From NCBI GenBank assembly GCA_028287465.1, contig JAQBPO010000004.1, forward strand, positions 1-40,573: 40,573 bases of DNA, given 5' to 3'. The notes beneath the pieces are model-generated. The model made no database searches. It was not told the DNA's origin and saw nothing but the letters and a program-made list of their open reading frames with translations. A program made the translations under genes and the position numbers. Positions 16,488 to 25,858 of this stretch are shown here, piece by piece (within the stretch, counting starts at the first letter, position 1; the number at the start of each line of letters is the position of its first letter). This DNA comes from Fibrobacterota bacterium. Lineage in GTDB: Bacteria > Fibrobacterota > Fibrobacteria > UBA11236.

Positions 16488-17006
16488 ATGAAAAGCCGCA
16501 CCTTCATGATCCTGAATCTCATTGTCAGCGCCTCGGCCGTGGGATTCCTCTTCTGGTTGATCTACCTGCGCAAGGGCGGGGGAGAGGCGTCTTCCCTGGC
16601 CTTTCTCCCGTCGGTCAATGCCGGCCTGAACGCCACCACCACCGTATTCCTTCTGCGCGGTTGGTTCGCCATCCGGACCGGAAACCGGGTCCTGCATGCC
16701 TTTTGCCAAAAGATGGCTTTCGTCTTTTCCTCCGTATTCCTCGTCTGCTATATCGTGTACCATGCCGTCCACGGGGACAGCCGCTTCCTTGGGCAGGGAC
16801 TGATCCGGCCGTTGTACTTTTCCATCCTTATTTCCCATATCGTCCTTTCCATCGTCGCCCTTCCAATGGTCCTGGCGACGTTTTTCTTCGCCCTTTCCGG
16901 TCGTTTCGCCACGCACCGGAAGTTGGCCCGATTCACCCTTCCCGTCTGGCTTTACGTTTCCATAACCGGAGTTCTGATTTTCGCCGTATTGAAGGCGTAT
17001 AACTGA
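16488..17006 (+). CDS. DUF420 (YozB-like) membrane protein
   Basis: The 172-residue integral membrane protein has four to five helices and conserved polar residues typical of DUF420: a histidine in RVLHAFCQKMAF, another in YIVYHAVHGD, ILISHIVLSIVALPMVL, and ATHRKLARFTLPVWLYVSITG. Members are often encoded near heme A synthase and cytochrome c oxidase genes, and ctaA follows here. A role in oxidase or heme assembly is therefore plausible but not established. The start at 16488 has GCGGAAAG upstream; the open frame extends further 5' but only into the kinase gene. Confidence 0.85.
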   Translation: MKSRTFMILNLIVSASAVGFLFWLIYLRKGGGEASSLAFLPSVNAGLNATTTVFLLRGWFAIRTGNRVLHAFCQKMAFVFSSVFLVCYIVYHAVHGDSRFLGQGLIRPLYFSILISHIVLSIVALPMVLATFFFALSGRFATHRKLARFTLPVWLYVSITGVLIFAVLKAYN

Positions 17007-17055
17007 CCCGGGAGCCCAAGCGGGCCTAGGGCCCATAGCCATCACGATCCGAATT

Positions 17056-17064
17056 TGATACTTT
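17056..17064 (+). promoter_or_regulatory. Candidate extended -10 before ctaA
   Basis: TGATACTTT (TG-N-TACTTT) lies 28 nt before the ctaA ATG and shares TTGATACT with the candidate nadA promoter. No clear -35 or Shine-Dalgarno sequence is visible here. Confidence 0.3.
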
Positions 17065-17092
17065 TTCCGTCGATCATGAATCCGGCCCTACC

Positions 17093-18121
17093 ATGACGCC
17101 CCAGTCGCCGGTCCGCTACCGCGCCGCATTCCACTACTATGGAATCGCGCTTTCCATTTGCACTTTTCTGCTACTCTTCGCCGGCGGCATGGTCACCAGC
17201 ACCAATTCAGGCCTTTCCGTCCCGGATTGGCCGACCACCTTTGGCAAGAATATGTTCCTGTTTCCCCCTTCGATGATGAAGGGCGGCATCTTCTACGAAC
17301 ATGGTCACCGCCTTTTCGCCTCTCTCGTGGGCCTGCTTACCGTCGGTAACTGTCTCGCCGTCTGGTTTTTGGACGCGCGCAAATGGTTACGGTGGACCGG
17401 CGCCCTGGCCCTATTCCTGGTTATCGTCCAAGGCGTCCTGGGCGGCATGACGGTCCGGTACAAGTTGCCGATGCCGGTTTCGGCGGCCCATGCCTGCACG
17501 GCGGAATTGTTTTTCGGGCTTACCGTTTTCATGGCCTTCGCCACCTCCCGATCCTGGCTCCGGGCCGCGCCCGGCCGGCTGCGCCTGTCTCTTCCAGAAC
17601 AGGCGCTCTCCCTGGCCTTCTGCATGGCCGTGTTCCTGCAAATCCTGGTCGGCGCGGTCATGCGCCACAGTTATGCCGGCCTTTCCATTCCCACCTTCCC
17701 TTTGGCTTACGGACAGATTGTGCCGCCTTTTTGGAACTTTGGCATAATCGTCCACTTCCTCCATACCCGGGTGGGGGCATCCTTGCTGGTGATCCTCGGC
17801 GCGCTTTTGATCTTTACGGTGATGACCTCAAAACGACTTCCGAGGTCCGTGAAGGGGCTGGCGGGATTCCTCGCCTTTGCCCTGATTGGACAGTGCCTTT
17901 TGGGAATGATGACCATTTGGACCGGAAAAGCGCCGGTACCCACTACTTTCCACCTCTCCTTGGGCGCCTTGGTTTTCGCCACGGGATTGCTACTCTTCCT
18001 GGCAATCTACCGGTTGCAACGGCCGGTTTCCCGGCAGGCGGAATCGAAGGGAAGCGAAATGAATCCCGACTCCAATTCCCGCCTGATCCCCCATGAGACC
18101 GATGGCGTGCGCCTGACATGA
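17093..18121 (+). CDS. ctaA: Heme A synthase, CtaA/COX15
   Basis: Oxidises the C8 methyl of heme O to the formyl group of heme A for the caa3 oxidase encoded downstream. The 342-residue membrane protein has about eight helices in two homologous halves. Typical features are GGMVTSTNSGLSVPDWPT, the first-half Glu-His and His ligands in EHGHR (E69, H70, H72), a histidine in VSAAHACTAE (about 134), and second-half histidines in IVHFLHTRVGA (about 220). The C-terminal 25 residues are hydrophilic. Its stop overlaps the ctaB start by 4 bp (ATGA). Confidence 0.93.
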   Translation: MTPQSPVRYRAAFHYYGIALSICTFLLLFAGGMVTSTNSGLSVPDWPTTFGKNMFLFPPSMMKGGIFYEHGHRLFASLVGLLTVGNCLAVWFLDARKWLRWTGALALFLVIVQGVLGGMTVRYKLPMPVSAAHACTAELFFGLTVFMAFATSRSWLRAAPGRLRLSLPEQALSLAFCMAVFLQILVGAVMRHSYAGLSIPTFPLAYGQIVPPFWNFGIIVHFLHTRVGASLLVILGALLIFTVMTSKRLPRSVKGLAGFLAFALIGQCLLGMMTIWTGKAPVPTTFHLSLGALVFATGLLLFLAIYRLQRPVSRQAESKGSEMNPDSNSRLIPHETDGVRLT

Positions 18122-19032
18122 AAGCCGCCATCGAAGCGCCCATCATGAAACCCGGCGTTCCCGTTCCATCCGCCGTCTCCTCCTTCTTCGAATTGATGAA
18201 GCTGAAGATGGTGTTCCACATCCTCATCACCACCTTCGTGGGGTTTTATCTCGGCAGCAAGGTCGAGATGGAGCTGGCCCTGCTTTGGCATACCCTTTTG
18301 GGGACGGGCGTACTGGCCATCGGCGCCTTCGCTTTGAACCAGGCCATCGAGAAGGATTACGACAAGCTGATGGAGCGCACGCGAGCGCGACCCATTCCAA
18401 CCGAACGCGTAGGGCGGACCGCCGCCGTAGTCTTCGGCGGGATTTGCTTCGTGACCGGCACCGCCTATCTCTGGGTATGGGTCAATGGATTGACCGCGAT
18501 CCTGGGCGCCGCAACCCTAGTCCTTTATGCGGCCGTCTACACGCCCATGAAGCGCATGTCCAGCCTCAATACCCTGGTTGGAGCCATCCCCGGCGCCTTG
18601 CCTCCCCTGATGGGCTGGACCGCGTCCCAGGGAACCATCGGGATGGGAGGGATGATCCTGGCGGCCATCCTCTTCTTCTGGCAGCTGCCCCATTTCCTAG
18701 CCCTGGCCCTGATGTACAAGGACGACTACCGTCTGGGCGGATTCAAGATGCTTAGCGTGACCGACCCCACCGGCGAGGCCTGCTTCCGGCATATCATCGT
18801 GCAGACCTTGATCTTGATCCTAGTCTCGCTCTTTCCCTTCGTCTTCAGGCTGGCCGGGCCGTGGTACCTGGCCATCGCCCTGATCGGTGGAGGTTATTTC
18901 ATGCTCGCCGCCGTTTCGCTATCGCGCCGCCGCACGCGGGAAGCCGCGCGAGCCCTCTTTTTCACGTCCCTGGCCTACCTTCCGGTCATCCTTCTGGTGA
19001 TGGCCTGGGACAAAGCGATCGTTTTCGTCTAG
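18118..19032 (+). CDS. ctaB: Protoheme IX farnesyltransferase (heme O synthase) CtaB/CyoE
   Basis: Transfers farnesyl from farnesyl diphosphate to heme b, giving heme O for CtaA. This UbiA-family prenyltransferase of 304 residues has about nine helices. The first Asp-rich motif is N74-x5-D80-x-D82 followed by MERTRARPIP; the second polar loop is YTPMKRMSSLNTLVGAIPGALPPLMGW. HFLALALMYKDDY is the conserved later loop. It is coupled to ctaA by a 4-bp overlap. Two GC-rich hairpins follow the stop codon. Confidence 0.94.
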   Translation: MKAAIEAPIMKPGVPVPSAVSSFFELMKLKMVFHILITTFVGFYLGSKVEMELALLWHTLLGTGVLAIGAFALNQAIEKDYDKLMERTRARPIPTERVGRTAAVVFGGICFVTGTAYLWVWVNGLTAILGAATLVLYAAVYTPMKRMSSLNTLVGAIPGALPPLMGWTASQGTIGMGGMILAAILFFWQLPHFLALALMYKDDYRLGGFKMLSVTDPTGEACFRHIIVQTLILILVSLFPFVFRLAGPWYLAIALIGGGYFMLAAVSLSRRRTREAARALFFTSLAYLPVILLVMAWDKAIVFV

Positions 19033-19086
19033 TCGCGACCGCCGCGACGTTGTAAAGGATTCCGGCCTCCGCCCATCAATGCGGAG
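19032..19086 (+). terminator. Two GC hairpins at the end of ctaB
   Basis: GTCGCG-ACCGC-CGCGAC (19032-19048) begins in the ctaB stop codon. CTCCGC-N8-GCGGAG (19067-19086) follows. There is no T tract. They may slow or end transcription ahead of the respiratory operon. Confidence 0.35.
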
Positions 19087-19439
19087 CTTGGTCGCGCCGC
19101 CGCGGGACCGGATTGCCCGGCCACGTAGCGCCGCTGAGACGTCTGGGGATTTCCCGCGCCGGAAGTTAAGCGCTTGTCCTTGCGCCTTTTAGAAAACCTC
19201 CTTACGATTCCTTGACGTGCGCCGGCGCGATCGAAATCAACTATTCCCAATATTCGCTTGTAGTACTCCGCCCCGGAATGCTAGTCTAACGCCGAGATGC
19301 CGCTGGAATTTTTCTTCAACATCGTCGGCGAATCGATTGAATTTCATTTTGCGCTTATTTATCTTTTTCCGCCGTTGATGAAGCCCACGGACAAAATCGT
19401 ATTTCATCTCGCTCAACTCCTGCAACGGAGAGCTACTTA
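19033..19439 (+). other. Intergenic region upstream of the actA respiratory operon
   Basis: These 407 bases between ctaB and actA begin with GC-rich hairpins and become AT-rich after about 19180, as expected for a promoter region. They hold two promoter-like stretches (19180-19208, and TTGTAG-18-TAGTCT at 19258-19287 with TG one base before the -10) and a 46-codon open frame that runs into actA. No tRNA or known riboswitch pattern was seen. Confidence 0.5.
19180..19208 (+). promoter_or_regulatory. Candidate promoter of the act/cta operon, TTGCGC-17-TACGAT
   Basis: A -35 TTGCGC (19180-19185), 17-bp spacer and -10 TACGAT (19203-19208) match four of six bases each. A second candidate lies at 19258-19287. 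Either would drive the operon from actA onward. Confidence 0.3.
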
Positions 19440-19440
19440 A
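19296..19440 (+). CDS. Possible 47-residue leader ORF abutting actA
   Basis: An open frame of 47 codons starts at ATG 19296 and ends with a TAA whose last base is the A of the actA ATG (TAATG). The peptide is rich in Phe, Leu and Ile (MPLEFFFNIVGES, FHFALIYLFPP) and ends basic (LLQRRAT). Only GAG sits directly before its ATG, a poor ribosome site. The stop-start fusion would couple its translation to actA. It may equally be chance in an AT-rich leader. Confidence 0.22.
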
Positions 19441-20081
19441 TGGTATTCCCAAAGTGGACCAATAAGATCCCGGCGATCGCCGCGGTATCCGCTTTCGTAC
19501 TTCTTAACGCCGTCATATTCGTTTTCTGGTATTGGTTCTCGCCCAAGCACCTGAACGTCGGATACCAGCCGGAACAACCGGTCCACTACAGCCACAAGCT
19601 GCATGCGGGACAGATGGGAATGGATTGCCGTTACTGCCACTTCAACGTGGAGCGAGGCGCCAGCGCCGGCGTGCCCCCGACCGAAGTGTGCATGAATTGC
19701 CATTCCTCGGTCAAGGTCAACTCCCCCGAGATCATCAAGATCCGCGAGGCCTTCACCAGCGGCCGCCCGATTCCCTGGGTCCGCATCCACAAGCTTCCCG
19801 AGTTCGCCTACTTCAACCATAGCGCCCACGTCAACAAGGGCGTGAGCTGCGTATCCTGCCACGGCCGCATCGACCAGATGGATGTCGTCCGCCAAGTGCA
19901 GCCCCTCAGCATGTCCTGGTGCCTCGACTGCCACCGCGCTCCCGCAAAGAACATCCGCGACCGTAAGCTCGTGACCAATCTCGCCTGGCATCCCGATGGG
20001 GATCCGGTCGAGAACGGGCTCAAGTTCATGGAAAAGTATCACGTCAATACCAGAACGGATTGCAATACATGTCATCGTTAA
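19440..20081 (+). CDS. actA: Alternative complex III subunit ActA, pentaheme cytochrome c
   Basis: Periplasmic electron-transfer subunit of the quinol:cytochrome c oxidoreductase ACIII. The 213-residue product has an N-terminal membrane anchor (about 10-32) and five CxxCH heme sites at residues 63-67, 84-88, 137-141, 161-165 and 208-212. Numerous extra histidines (HYSHKLHAG, FNHSAHVNKG) can supply the distal ligands. A GGAG ribosome site lies 8-9 nt upstream of the ATG. Its 3' end overlaps actB by 13 bp. It opens the operon actABCDEF. Confidence 0.95.
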   Translation: MVFPKWTNKIPAIAAVSAFVLLNAVIFVFWYWFSPKHLNVGYQPEQPVHYSHKLHAGQMGMDCRYCHFNVERGASAGVPPTEVCMNCHSSVKVNSPEIIKIREAFTSGRPIPWVRIHKLPEFAYFNHSAHVNKGVSCVSCHGRIDQMDVVRQVQPLSMSWCLDCHRAPAKNIRDRKLVTNLAWHPDGDPVENGLKFMEKYHVNTRTDCNTCHR

Positions 20082-23000
20082 ATCTGGATCCCAAGAATCC
20101 CGGTAAGCAATACTGGAAGAGCCTCGACGAGCTGGGGGATGCCCCGGAGTTCAAGAATTTCGTAGAGCGGGAATTCCCGGAAGGGGCTTCTGAGCTGGGC
20201 AACAACGTTTCCCGCCGCAAGTTCCTCCAGGTCATGGGCGCCGGCATGGCGCTCGCCGGCGTTTCCGGATGCCAAATCATCCGCCGCCCGGAACAGCACA
20301 TCCTGCCCTATAACAAGATGCCCGAGAGTCTCATTCCCGGCGTGCCCCAGTTCTATGCGACCGTCATGTCGGTCGGCGGGGAAGCGGTAGGCCTGATTGT
20401 CGAGAGCCATGAAGGCCGTCCCACCAAGGTGGAAGGCAATCCCAAACATCCCTCCAGCCTCGGCGCCACCGGCAAGTTCCATCAGGCTTCCGTGCTCGGC
20501 CTCTACGATCCGGACCGCAGCCAGACCCCTCTCAAGGGCGGCATGGGTTCCGATTGGACCACCTTCTGGGCCGAAACCTCCGGCCTGTTCGACGCTTACA
20601 GGAAGAACGGCGGCCAAGGTCTCCGTTTCCTGAGCGGCTATATCGGCTCTCCTTCCCTGGCGGACATCAAGGCCCAGGTCCTTAAGGCCTTTCCCAACGC
20701 CAAATGGACCACTTATGAATCCGTGACACGGGACAATCAGGCGAAAGGTATCGCCGCGGTTACCGGCGCGGCCCTGGACCCCCATTACAAGTTCGAGGCC
20801 GCCAAGCGCGTCCTCTCCATCGATGCGGACTTCACCGAAGCCGAATCGGACCACCTGAAGCTCGGCAAGGCCTTCGTCTCCACCCGCAACCCGGATCTCG
20901 GGACGGAAAAGATGAGCCGCCTTTATATCGTCGAGTCCCATTTCTCGCCCACCGGCGGCACCGCGGACCATCGCCTGCGCGTCAAGCCCAGCCAGGTCGT
21001 GAACGTATTGATCCTGGTCGCGAAGGAACTCCAGGCCCAGGGTCTTGACCTCGGGGCCTCCGGCGCCGAAATCGCCGCCCTGCCCGCCGACGCAAAGGTC
21101 GCAGGCATCAAGCCCGACTACGTCAAGGAATTGGCCAAGGACATCCTGGCGCATCGTGGGGCCTCCGCCATCGTGGTCGGACGGTACCAGCCCGCTCTGG
21201 CCCATGCCATCGGCCATGCCCTCAACGCCGCCCTGGGCAATGTCGGAAAGACCGTGGAATACAAGGCTTCGGCCCTCAAGACCCTGAACGGCGAAAGCGA
21301 AGGCGCTTTCGAGTCCATTACCGAACTCGCCAATGCCATGGGCGCCGGCCAGGTTGAAACCCTCGTCATCCTGGATTCCAATCCCGCCTTCGCCACTCCG
21401 GCGGATCTCGACTTTCCCGCCAAGATGGCCAAGGTCAAGCATGTCATCAATCTGGGACCGGAAGCCAATGAGACTTCCGACCTGAGCGAATGGCATCTGC
21501 CCATGAACCATTTCCTCGAGGAATGGGGAGACGGACTGGCCTATGATGGCACGGCTTCCATCGCCCAGCCCTTGATCCAACCCCTTTATTCCACCGTTGG
21601 CGCCGCGGAACTGCTGGCCGGCATCGCCGGACTCGCGAACCGCAAGAGCCATGACATCGTCAAGGAATACTGGCGCAAGACCGCCGGCGGGATGAACTTC
21701 GAGCATGACTGGCGCGAATGGCTCCATAACGGCGTCATTCCCAAGACCGCATACGCTTCCGTCAATCCCGGTACGGCCAACGGCGGCATCGCCAAGCTCG
21801 CCGCGGACCAGGCCGCCAAGGCACCCAAGGCCGGTCTGGAAATCATGTTCCGCTCCCATCCCAATCTCTACGATGGCCGTTTCGCCAACAATGCCTGGCT
21901 TCAGGAGCTCCCGGATCCCATCACCAAGTTGACCTGGGACAATGCCGTATTCCTGAGCCCGTCCCTTGCCGACAAGATCGGGGTCTCCAGCCATCTGTTC
22001 AACAAGAACAAGACCGGGACCAGCATGGGCGAATACCGCCACCGCCCCATGGTACGCGTTACCGTCGGAGGCCGGTCCCTGGAAGCCGTTGCCTGGATCG
22101 TCCCCGGCCTGGCCGATGAGACCATCCTGCTGCATTACGGATACGGCCGCCGCAAGACCGGCAAGGTCGGAACCGGATCCGGTTTCGACGCCTACTCCAT
22201 CATGAACATGGCATCGCCCTTCCTGGCCGGCGATGTGAAGTTGGAAGCCACCGGCGGTCTCTACGAGGTCGCTTGCACCCAGGATCATTGGTCCCTGGAA
22301 GGCCGCCCCATTGTCCGCGAGACCGGGCTGGAAGGCTACGAAGAGAACAAGGAAGAGGCCTTTTCGGAAGAAAAGTGGAACGAGCATCCGGTTGACCCGG
22401 CCACGGGCAAGGAAAAGTCCTTGTGGACCGAAGCTCCCCTGGAAAAGGGCGGCGATCGCGGCACCTATGACTTCACCAAGGGCATGCAGTGGGGCATGGC
22501 CATCGACCTGAACAGCTGCACGGGCTGCAATACCTGCCTGCTCGCCTGCACCGCGGAGAACAATATCCCCGTCGTCGGCAAGGAACAGGTCCTGCGCGGC
22601 CGCGAGATGCATTGGATCCGCCTCGACCGGTATTTCACCGGCAGCGTGGACAATCCCGAACTCGTGTTCCAGCCCATGACCTGCCAGCAATGCGAAAACG
22701 CCCCTTGCGAGGAAGTCTGCCCCGTCGCCGCCACCGTGCATTCGCACGAAGGCCTGAACGACATGGCCTACAACCGCTGCATCGGCACCCGCTATTGCTC
22801 GAACAATTGCCCGTACAAGGTGCGCCGGTTCAACTTCTTCAACTACACAAATCAGTGGAAGAATTCGACCATCCAGATGCAGAAGAACCCGGACGTCACC
22901 GTCCGCTTCCGCGGCGTCATGGAGAAGTGCACCTACTGCGTGCAGCGCATCAACCGCGCCCGCATCCAGTACAAGAACAAGGGCCAGGAAATCATTCCCG

Positions 23001-23215
23001 ACGGGGCGGTGGTTCCCGCTTGCGCCCAGGCCTGCCCGACGGATGCCATCATCTTCGGCAACATCAACGATGCCAACAGCCGGGTGGCCAAGCTCAAGTC
23101 CCATCCGCGTAATTACGGCGTTCTCAGGGATCTGAACACCAAGCCGCGTACGACCTATCTGGGCCGCGTCCGGAATCCCAACAAGGCCATCGAAAAAATC
23201 CAGGCTCAAGTCTAA
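20069..23215 (+). CDS. actB: Alternative complex III subunit ActB, molybdopterin-oxidoreductase-like iron-sulfur protein
   Basis: The 1048-residue protein has a twin-arginine signal (R49-R50 in SRRKFLQVMG) with a possible lipobox SGC (C68). A long domain of the molybdopterin oxidoreductase fold (about 75-760) follows; in ACIII this domain carries no molybdenum cofactor. A four-cluster NrfC/PsrB-like ferredoxin domain completes it: C817/820/823/827, C872/875/880/884, C904/909/913, C954/957 and C985/989. It passes electrons from the quinol site toward the heme subunits. I chose the ATG at 20069; a TTG three codons earlier is possible. The 13-bp overlap with actA suggests coupling. Confidence 0.94.
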   Translation: MSSLNLDPKNPGKQYWKSLDELGDAPEFKNFVEREFPEGASELGNNVSRRKFLQVMGAGMALAGVSGCQIIRRPEQHILPYNKMPESLIPGVPQFYATVMSVGGEAVGLIVESHEGRPTKVEGNPKHPSSLGATGKFHQASVLGLYDPDRSQTPLKGGMGSDWTTFWAETSGLFDAYRKNGGQGLRFLSGYIGSPSLADIKAQVLKAFPNAKWTTYESVTRDNQAKGIAAVTGAALDPHYKFEAAKRVLSIDADFTEAESDHLKLGKAFVSTRNPDLGTEKMSRLYIVESHFSPTGGTADHRLRVKPSQVVNVLILVAKELQAQGLDLGASGAEIAALPADAKVAGIKPDYVKELAKDILAHRGASAIVVGRYQPALAHAIGHALNAALGNVGKTVEYKASALKTLNGESEGAFESITELANAMGAGQVETLVILDSNPAFATPADLDFPAKMAKVKHVINLGPEANETSDLSEWHLPMNHFLEEWGDGLAYDGTASIAQPLIQPLYSTVGAAELLAGIAGLANRKSHDIVKEYWRKTAGGMNFEHDWREWLHNGVIPKTAYASVNPGTANGGIAKLAADQAAKAPKAGLEIMFRSHPNLYDGRFANNAWLQELPDPITKLTWDNAVFLSPSLADKIGVSSHLFNKNKTGTSMGEYRHRPMVRVTVGGRSLEAVAWIVPGLADETILLHYGYGRRKTGKVGTGSGFDAYSIMNMASPFLAGDVKLEATGGLYEVACTQDHWSLEGRPIVRETGLEGYEENKEEAFSEEKWNEHPVDPATGKEKSLWTEAPLEKGGDRGTYDFTKGMQWGMAIDLNSCTGCNTCLLACTAENNIPVVGKEQVLRGREMHWIRLDRYFTGSVDNPELVFQPMTCQQCENAPCEEVCPVAATVHSHEGLNDMAYNRCIGTRYCSNNCPYKVRRFNFFNYTNQWKNSTIQMQKNPDVTVRFRGVMEKCTYCVQRINRARIQYKNKGQEIIPDGAVVPACAQACPTDAIIFGNINDANSRVAKLKSHPRNYGVLRDLNTKPRTTYLGRVRNPNKAIEKIQAQV

Positions 23216-23250
23216 GGCACCGCACAGGGTAAGGGAAGACAAGGACCTCT

Positions 23251-24669
23251 ATGATATTGCATCGCGACGACGATCCGACACGCAGGCCGATACTGGTCGA
23301 GACCGGCGACTTCCATGAAGTCACCGATATCATCACGTTGCCCGCCGAATCCAAGCCCACCGCCACATGGGTGATCCTGCTGCTCATGAGCCTCTCCCTG
23401 CTTTCCGTGATGGTGGGCATGATCGGATACCTGTTCTGGGAAGGAACGGGCGTCTGGGGCGTGAACATCCCCGTCGGTTGGGGATGGGCCATCGTGAATT
23501 TCGTTTGGTGGATCGGTATCGGCCATGCAGGTACCCTCATTTCCGCCATCCTTTTCCTGTTCCGCCAGAAGTGGCGTACCGCCATCAACCGTTTCTCCGA
23601 AGCCATGACCATTTTCGCGGTGATGTGCGCCGGTATCTTCCCGGGCATCCACGTCGGCCGTATCTGGGTCATCTACTGGGTATTCCCGCTTCCGAACCAG
23701 ATGAGCGCCTGGCCCAACTTCCGCAGCCCGCTTCTCTGGGACGTTTTCGCGGTCTCGACCTATTTCACGGTTTCGGTCCTGTTCTGGTACATGGGCCTCA
23801 TCCCCGATTTGGCCACCTTCCGCGACCGGGCCACCACCAAGATCCGCAAGGTCGTCCTGCACATCTTCTCCCTCGGCTGGCGCGGTTCCGCCCGGCATTG
23901 GCAGAATTATGAGCGCGCCTATCTCATCCTGGCCGCCATTTCGACTCCCCTGGTGCTCTCGGTGCACTCCATCGTGTCCTTCGACTTCGCCGTTTCCAAG
24001 GTTCCGGGCTGGCATACCACCATCTTCCCGCCCTACTTCGTCGCCGGCGCCGTGTTCTCGGGCTTCGCGCTCGTGGAAACCCTGCTGATCATCGCCCGCC
24101 AGGTCTTCGGCCTGCAAAAGGTGGTCCGCATGCACCATCTCGACAACATGAACAAATTCATGCTCCTGACGGGTTCCCTTGTCGGGTACGCCTACGGCAT
24201 GGAGCTTTTCATCGCCTGGTACTCCGGAAACGTCTATGAGAAGTTCGCCTTCTACAACCGCGCCTTGGGCGAGTACTGGTGGGCCTACTGGATTATGGTC
24301 ACCTGCAATGTGGTTATACCCCAGCTCTTCTGGTTCAAGAAGATCCGTTTCAATATCCCGATCATGTTCATCATCACAATCTTCATCAATATCGGCATGT
24401 GGTTCGAGCGGTTCGTCATCGTCATCACCTTGCATGCGGACTTCCTGCCCTCCTCCTGGGGTTACTATCGTCCGACCTGGGTGGATATCTGGACCTATAT
24501 CGGCACCTTCGGCCTGTTCGGCACGTTCTTCCTGCTGTTCATGAAATACCTGCCCCAACTCGCGATCGCGGAAGTCAAGGGCGTCATGCCCGAAGCCAGC
24601 CCGCATTTCGGTGATGCACACCATGCCCCCGTCGGCGCGAAATCTGGCGCGAACTCCAAAGGACATTGA
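23251..24669 (+). CDS. actC: Alternative complex III subunit ActC, NrfD/PsrC-like quinol-binding membrane subunit
   Basis: The 472-residue membrane protein has about ten helices of the NrfD/PsrC family. Recognisable segments are [65 protein letters not shown] and [15 protein letters not shown]. It anchors ActB and forms a quinol site; ActF is its partner. A ribosome site AAGGA lies 5 nt before the ATG. The last 40 residues are hydrophilic and His/Ala-rich. Confidence 0.94.
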   Translation: MILHRDDDPTRRPILVETGDFHEVTDIITLPAESKPTATWVILLLMSLSLLSVMVGMIGYLFWEGTGVWGVNIPVGWGWAIVNFVWWIGIGHAGTLISAILFLFRQKWRTAINRFSEAMTIFAVMCAGIFPGIHVGRIWVIYWVFPLPNQMSAWPNFRSPLLWDVFAVSTYFTVSVLFWYMGLIPDLATFRDRATTKIRKVVLHIFSLGWRGSARHWQNYERAYLILAAISTPLVLSVHSIVSFDFAVSKVPGWHTTIFPPYFVAGAVFSGFALVETLLIIARQVFGLQKVVRMHHLDNMNKFMLLTGSLVGYAYGMELFIAWYSGNVYEKFAFYNRALGEYWWAYWIMVTCNVVIPQLFWFKKIRFNIPIMFIITIFINIGMWFERFVIVITLHADFLPSSWGYYRPTWVDIWTYIGTFGLFGTFFLLFMKYLPQLAIAEVKGVMPEASPHFGDAHHAPVGAKSGANSKGH

Positions 24670-24672
24670 GAA

Positions 24673-25227
24673 ATGGAAAAGACCATCTCTGAAGTCAAAC
24701 CCAAGGTATTCGGCGTGCTGGCCGAGTTCAGCAGCCCCAAGGACGTATACCACGCCGCGGAAAAGGTGCGCGACAAGGGATTCAAGAAGTGGGACGTCCA
24801 CTCCCCGTTCCCCATCCACGGTATCGATGGGGCCATGGGACTCGGCGATTCCCGCGTCGGCTGGATCGCCCTTTTCGCGGCCATGGCCGGTTGCTTCGGC
24901 GGTTTCGGCCTCCAGTATTGGATCAACATGTTCGCCCAGCCGGTGGTCATCGGCGGCAAGCCCCTGAATCCCTATCCCGCCTTCGTGCCGGTCACCTTCG
25001 AGCCGGGCATCCTGTTCACGGCCTTCGGCTGCCTTCTCGGAATGCTGGCCTTGAACGGCCTGCCCCGCTTGTACCATGCCACCTTCAAGAGCAAGAATTT
25101 CCACCGGTTTTCCGACAACGGGTTCTTCATCAGCATCGAAGCGAAGGATCCGCGTTTCAACCTGAACGAGACCAAAAAGCTGCTGGAAGACATCGGCGGC
25201 CGCAATATCGAAGTGCTGGAGGATTGA
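24673..25227 (+). CDS. actD: Alternative complex III subunit ActD (DUF3341)
   Basis: The 184-residue protein matches DUF3341. It has a soluble N-terminal alpha/beta part (VFGVLAEFSSPKDVYHAAEKVRDKG), the conserved DVHSPFPIHGID, two transmembrane helices (about 60-85 and 110-130) with YPAFVPVTFEPGIL between them, then the family tail NGFFISIEA. It is a structural membrane subunit of ACIII without cofactors. It begins 4 nt after the actC stop, with AAAGGA upstream. Confidence 0.94.
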   Translation: MEKTISEVKPKVFGVLAEFSSPKDVYHAAEKVRDKGFKKWDVHSPFPIHGIDGAMGLGDSRVGWIALFAAMAGCFGGFGLQYWINMFAQPVVIGGKPLNPYPAFVPVTFEPGILFTAFGCLLGMLALNGLPRLYHATFKSKNFHRFSDNGFFISIEAKDPRFNLNETKKLLEDIGGRNIEVLED

Positions 25228-25231
25228 ACCC

Positions 25232-25846
25232 TTGAAATCCCTATACAGAACCGCATTGGCGCTGGCCGTTCCCGCCCTGGTTTCGGCCCTCTTGGGTTGC
25301 CGGGGGCAGACCACGGAAAAGACTCCGATATGGATCAAGCACGGCATGGAATTCCAGCCCAAGATGCTGCCTTACGGCCAGAACAACATCTTCCCGGACG
25401 GCCGCAACATGCAACATCCCCCCGAAGGCACCGTAGCCGTCGGCCTGCTCAAGCAGGACGATGTCTATTACCGCGGGGGACAGGACACCGCCCATTACGC
25501 CGCCAATCCCATGAAGATCGACGCCATGCTGCTGGATCGGGGACAGGAACGTTTCCAGATCTATTGCGCTCCCTGCCACGGCCGCACCGGCGCCGGGAAC
25601 GGCATCGTCATCGCCCACGGCTTTCCCGTCCCTCCGCCGAACTTCCATGACGACCGCGTCGTGGCGTTCGCCGACGGCTATATCTTCAACGTGATCACCC
25701 ACGGCGTGCGCAATATGCCTTCCTATGGCAAACAGGTCCCCGAAGAGGACCGTTGGGCCATCGTGGCCTACCTGCGGGCCCTGCAAAGGACCACCCACGC
25801 CACCGTCAATGATGTTCCCGAGAGCGAACGCGCGAACCTGAAGTAA
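25232..25846 (+). CDS. actE: Alternative complex III subunit ActE, monoheme cytochrome c lipoprotein
   Basis: The 204-residue product has a lipoprotein signal (lipobox LLGC, C23) and one class I cytochrome c domain: C112-x2-C115-H116 (YCAPCHG) with M162 in HGVRNMPSYG as likely distal ligand. DRGQERFQIYCAPCHG and WAIVAYLRALQ are typical of the family. It hands electrons from ACIII toward the caa3 oxidase. The start is a TTG at 25232, supported by GGAGG 9 nt upstream and by the signal peptide that begins at once. It lies 4 nt after actD. Confidence 0.93.
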   Translation: MKSLYRTALALAVPALVSALLGCRGQTTEKTPIWIKHGMEFQPKMLPYGQNNIFPDGRNMQHPPEGTVAVGLLKQDDVYYRGGQDTAHYAANPMKIDAMLLDRGQERFQIYCAPCHGRTGAGNGIVIAHGFPVPPPNFHDDRVVAFADGYIFNVITHGVRNMPSYGKQVPEEDRWAIVAYLRALQRTTHATVNDVPESERANLK

Positions 25847-25858
25847 CAAGGATTAGGG

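Noticed and set aside
20078-23242. Open frame of over 1000 codons on the minus strand
   Set aside because: It mirrors actB almost exactly; high GC leaves the opposite strand open. No domain is recognisable, while actB has all its cysteine motifs.
23212-25362. Open frame of 716 codons on the minus strand
   Set aside because: Antisense to actC and actD; His/Asp/Glu-rich composition is typical of the complement of membrane-protein codons.
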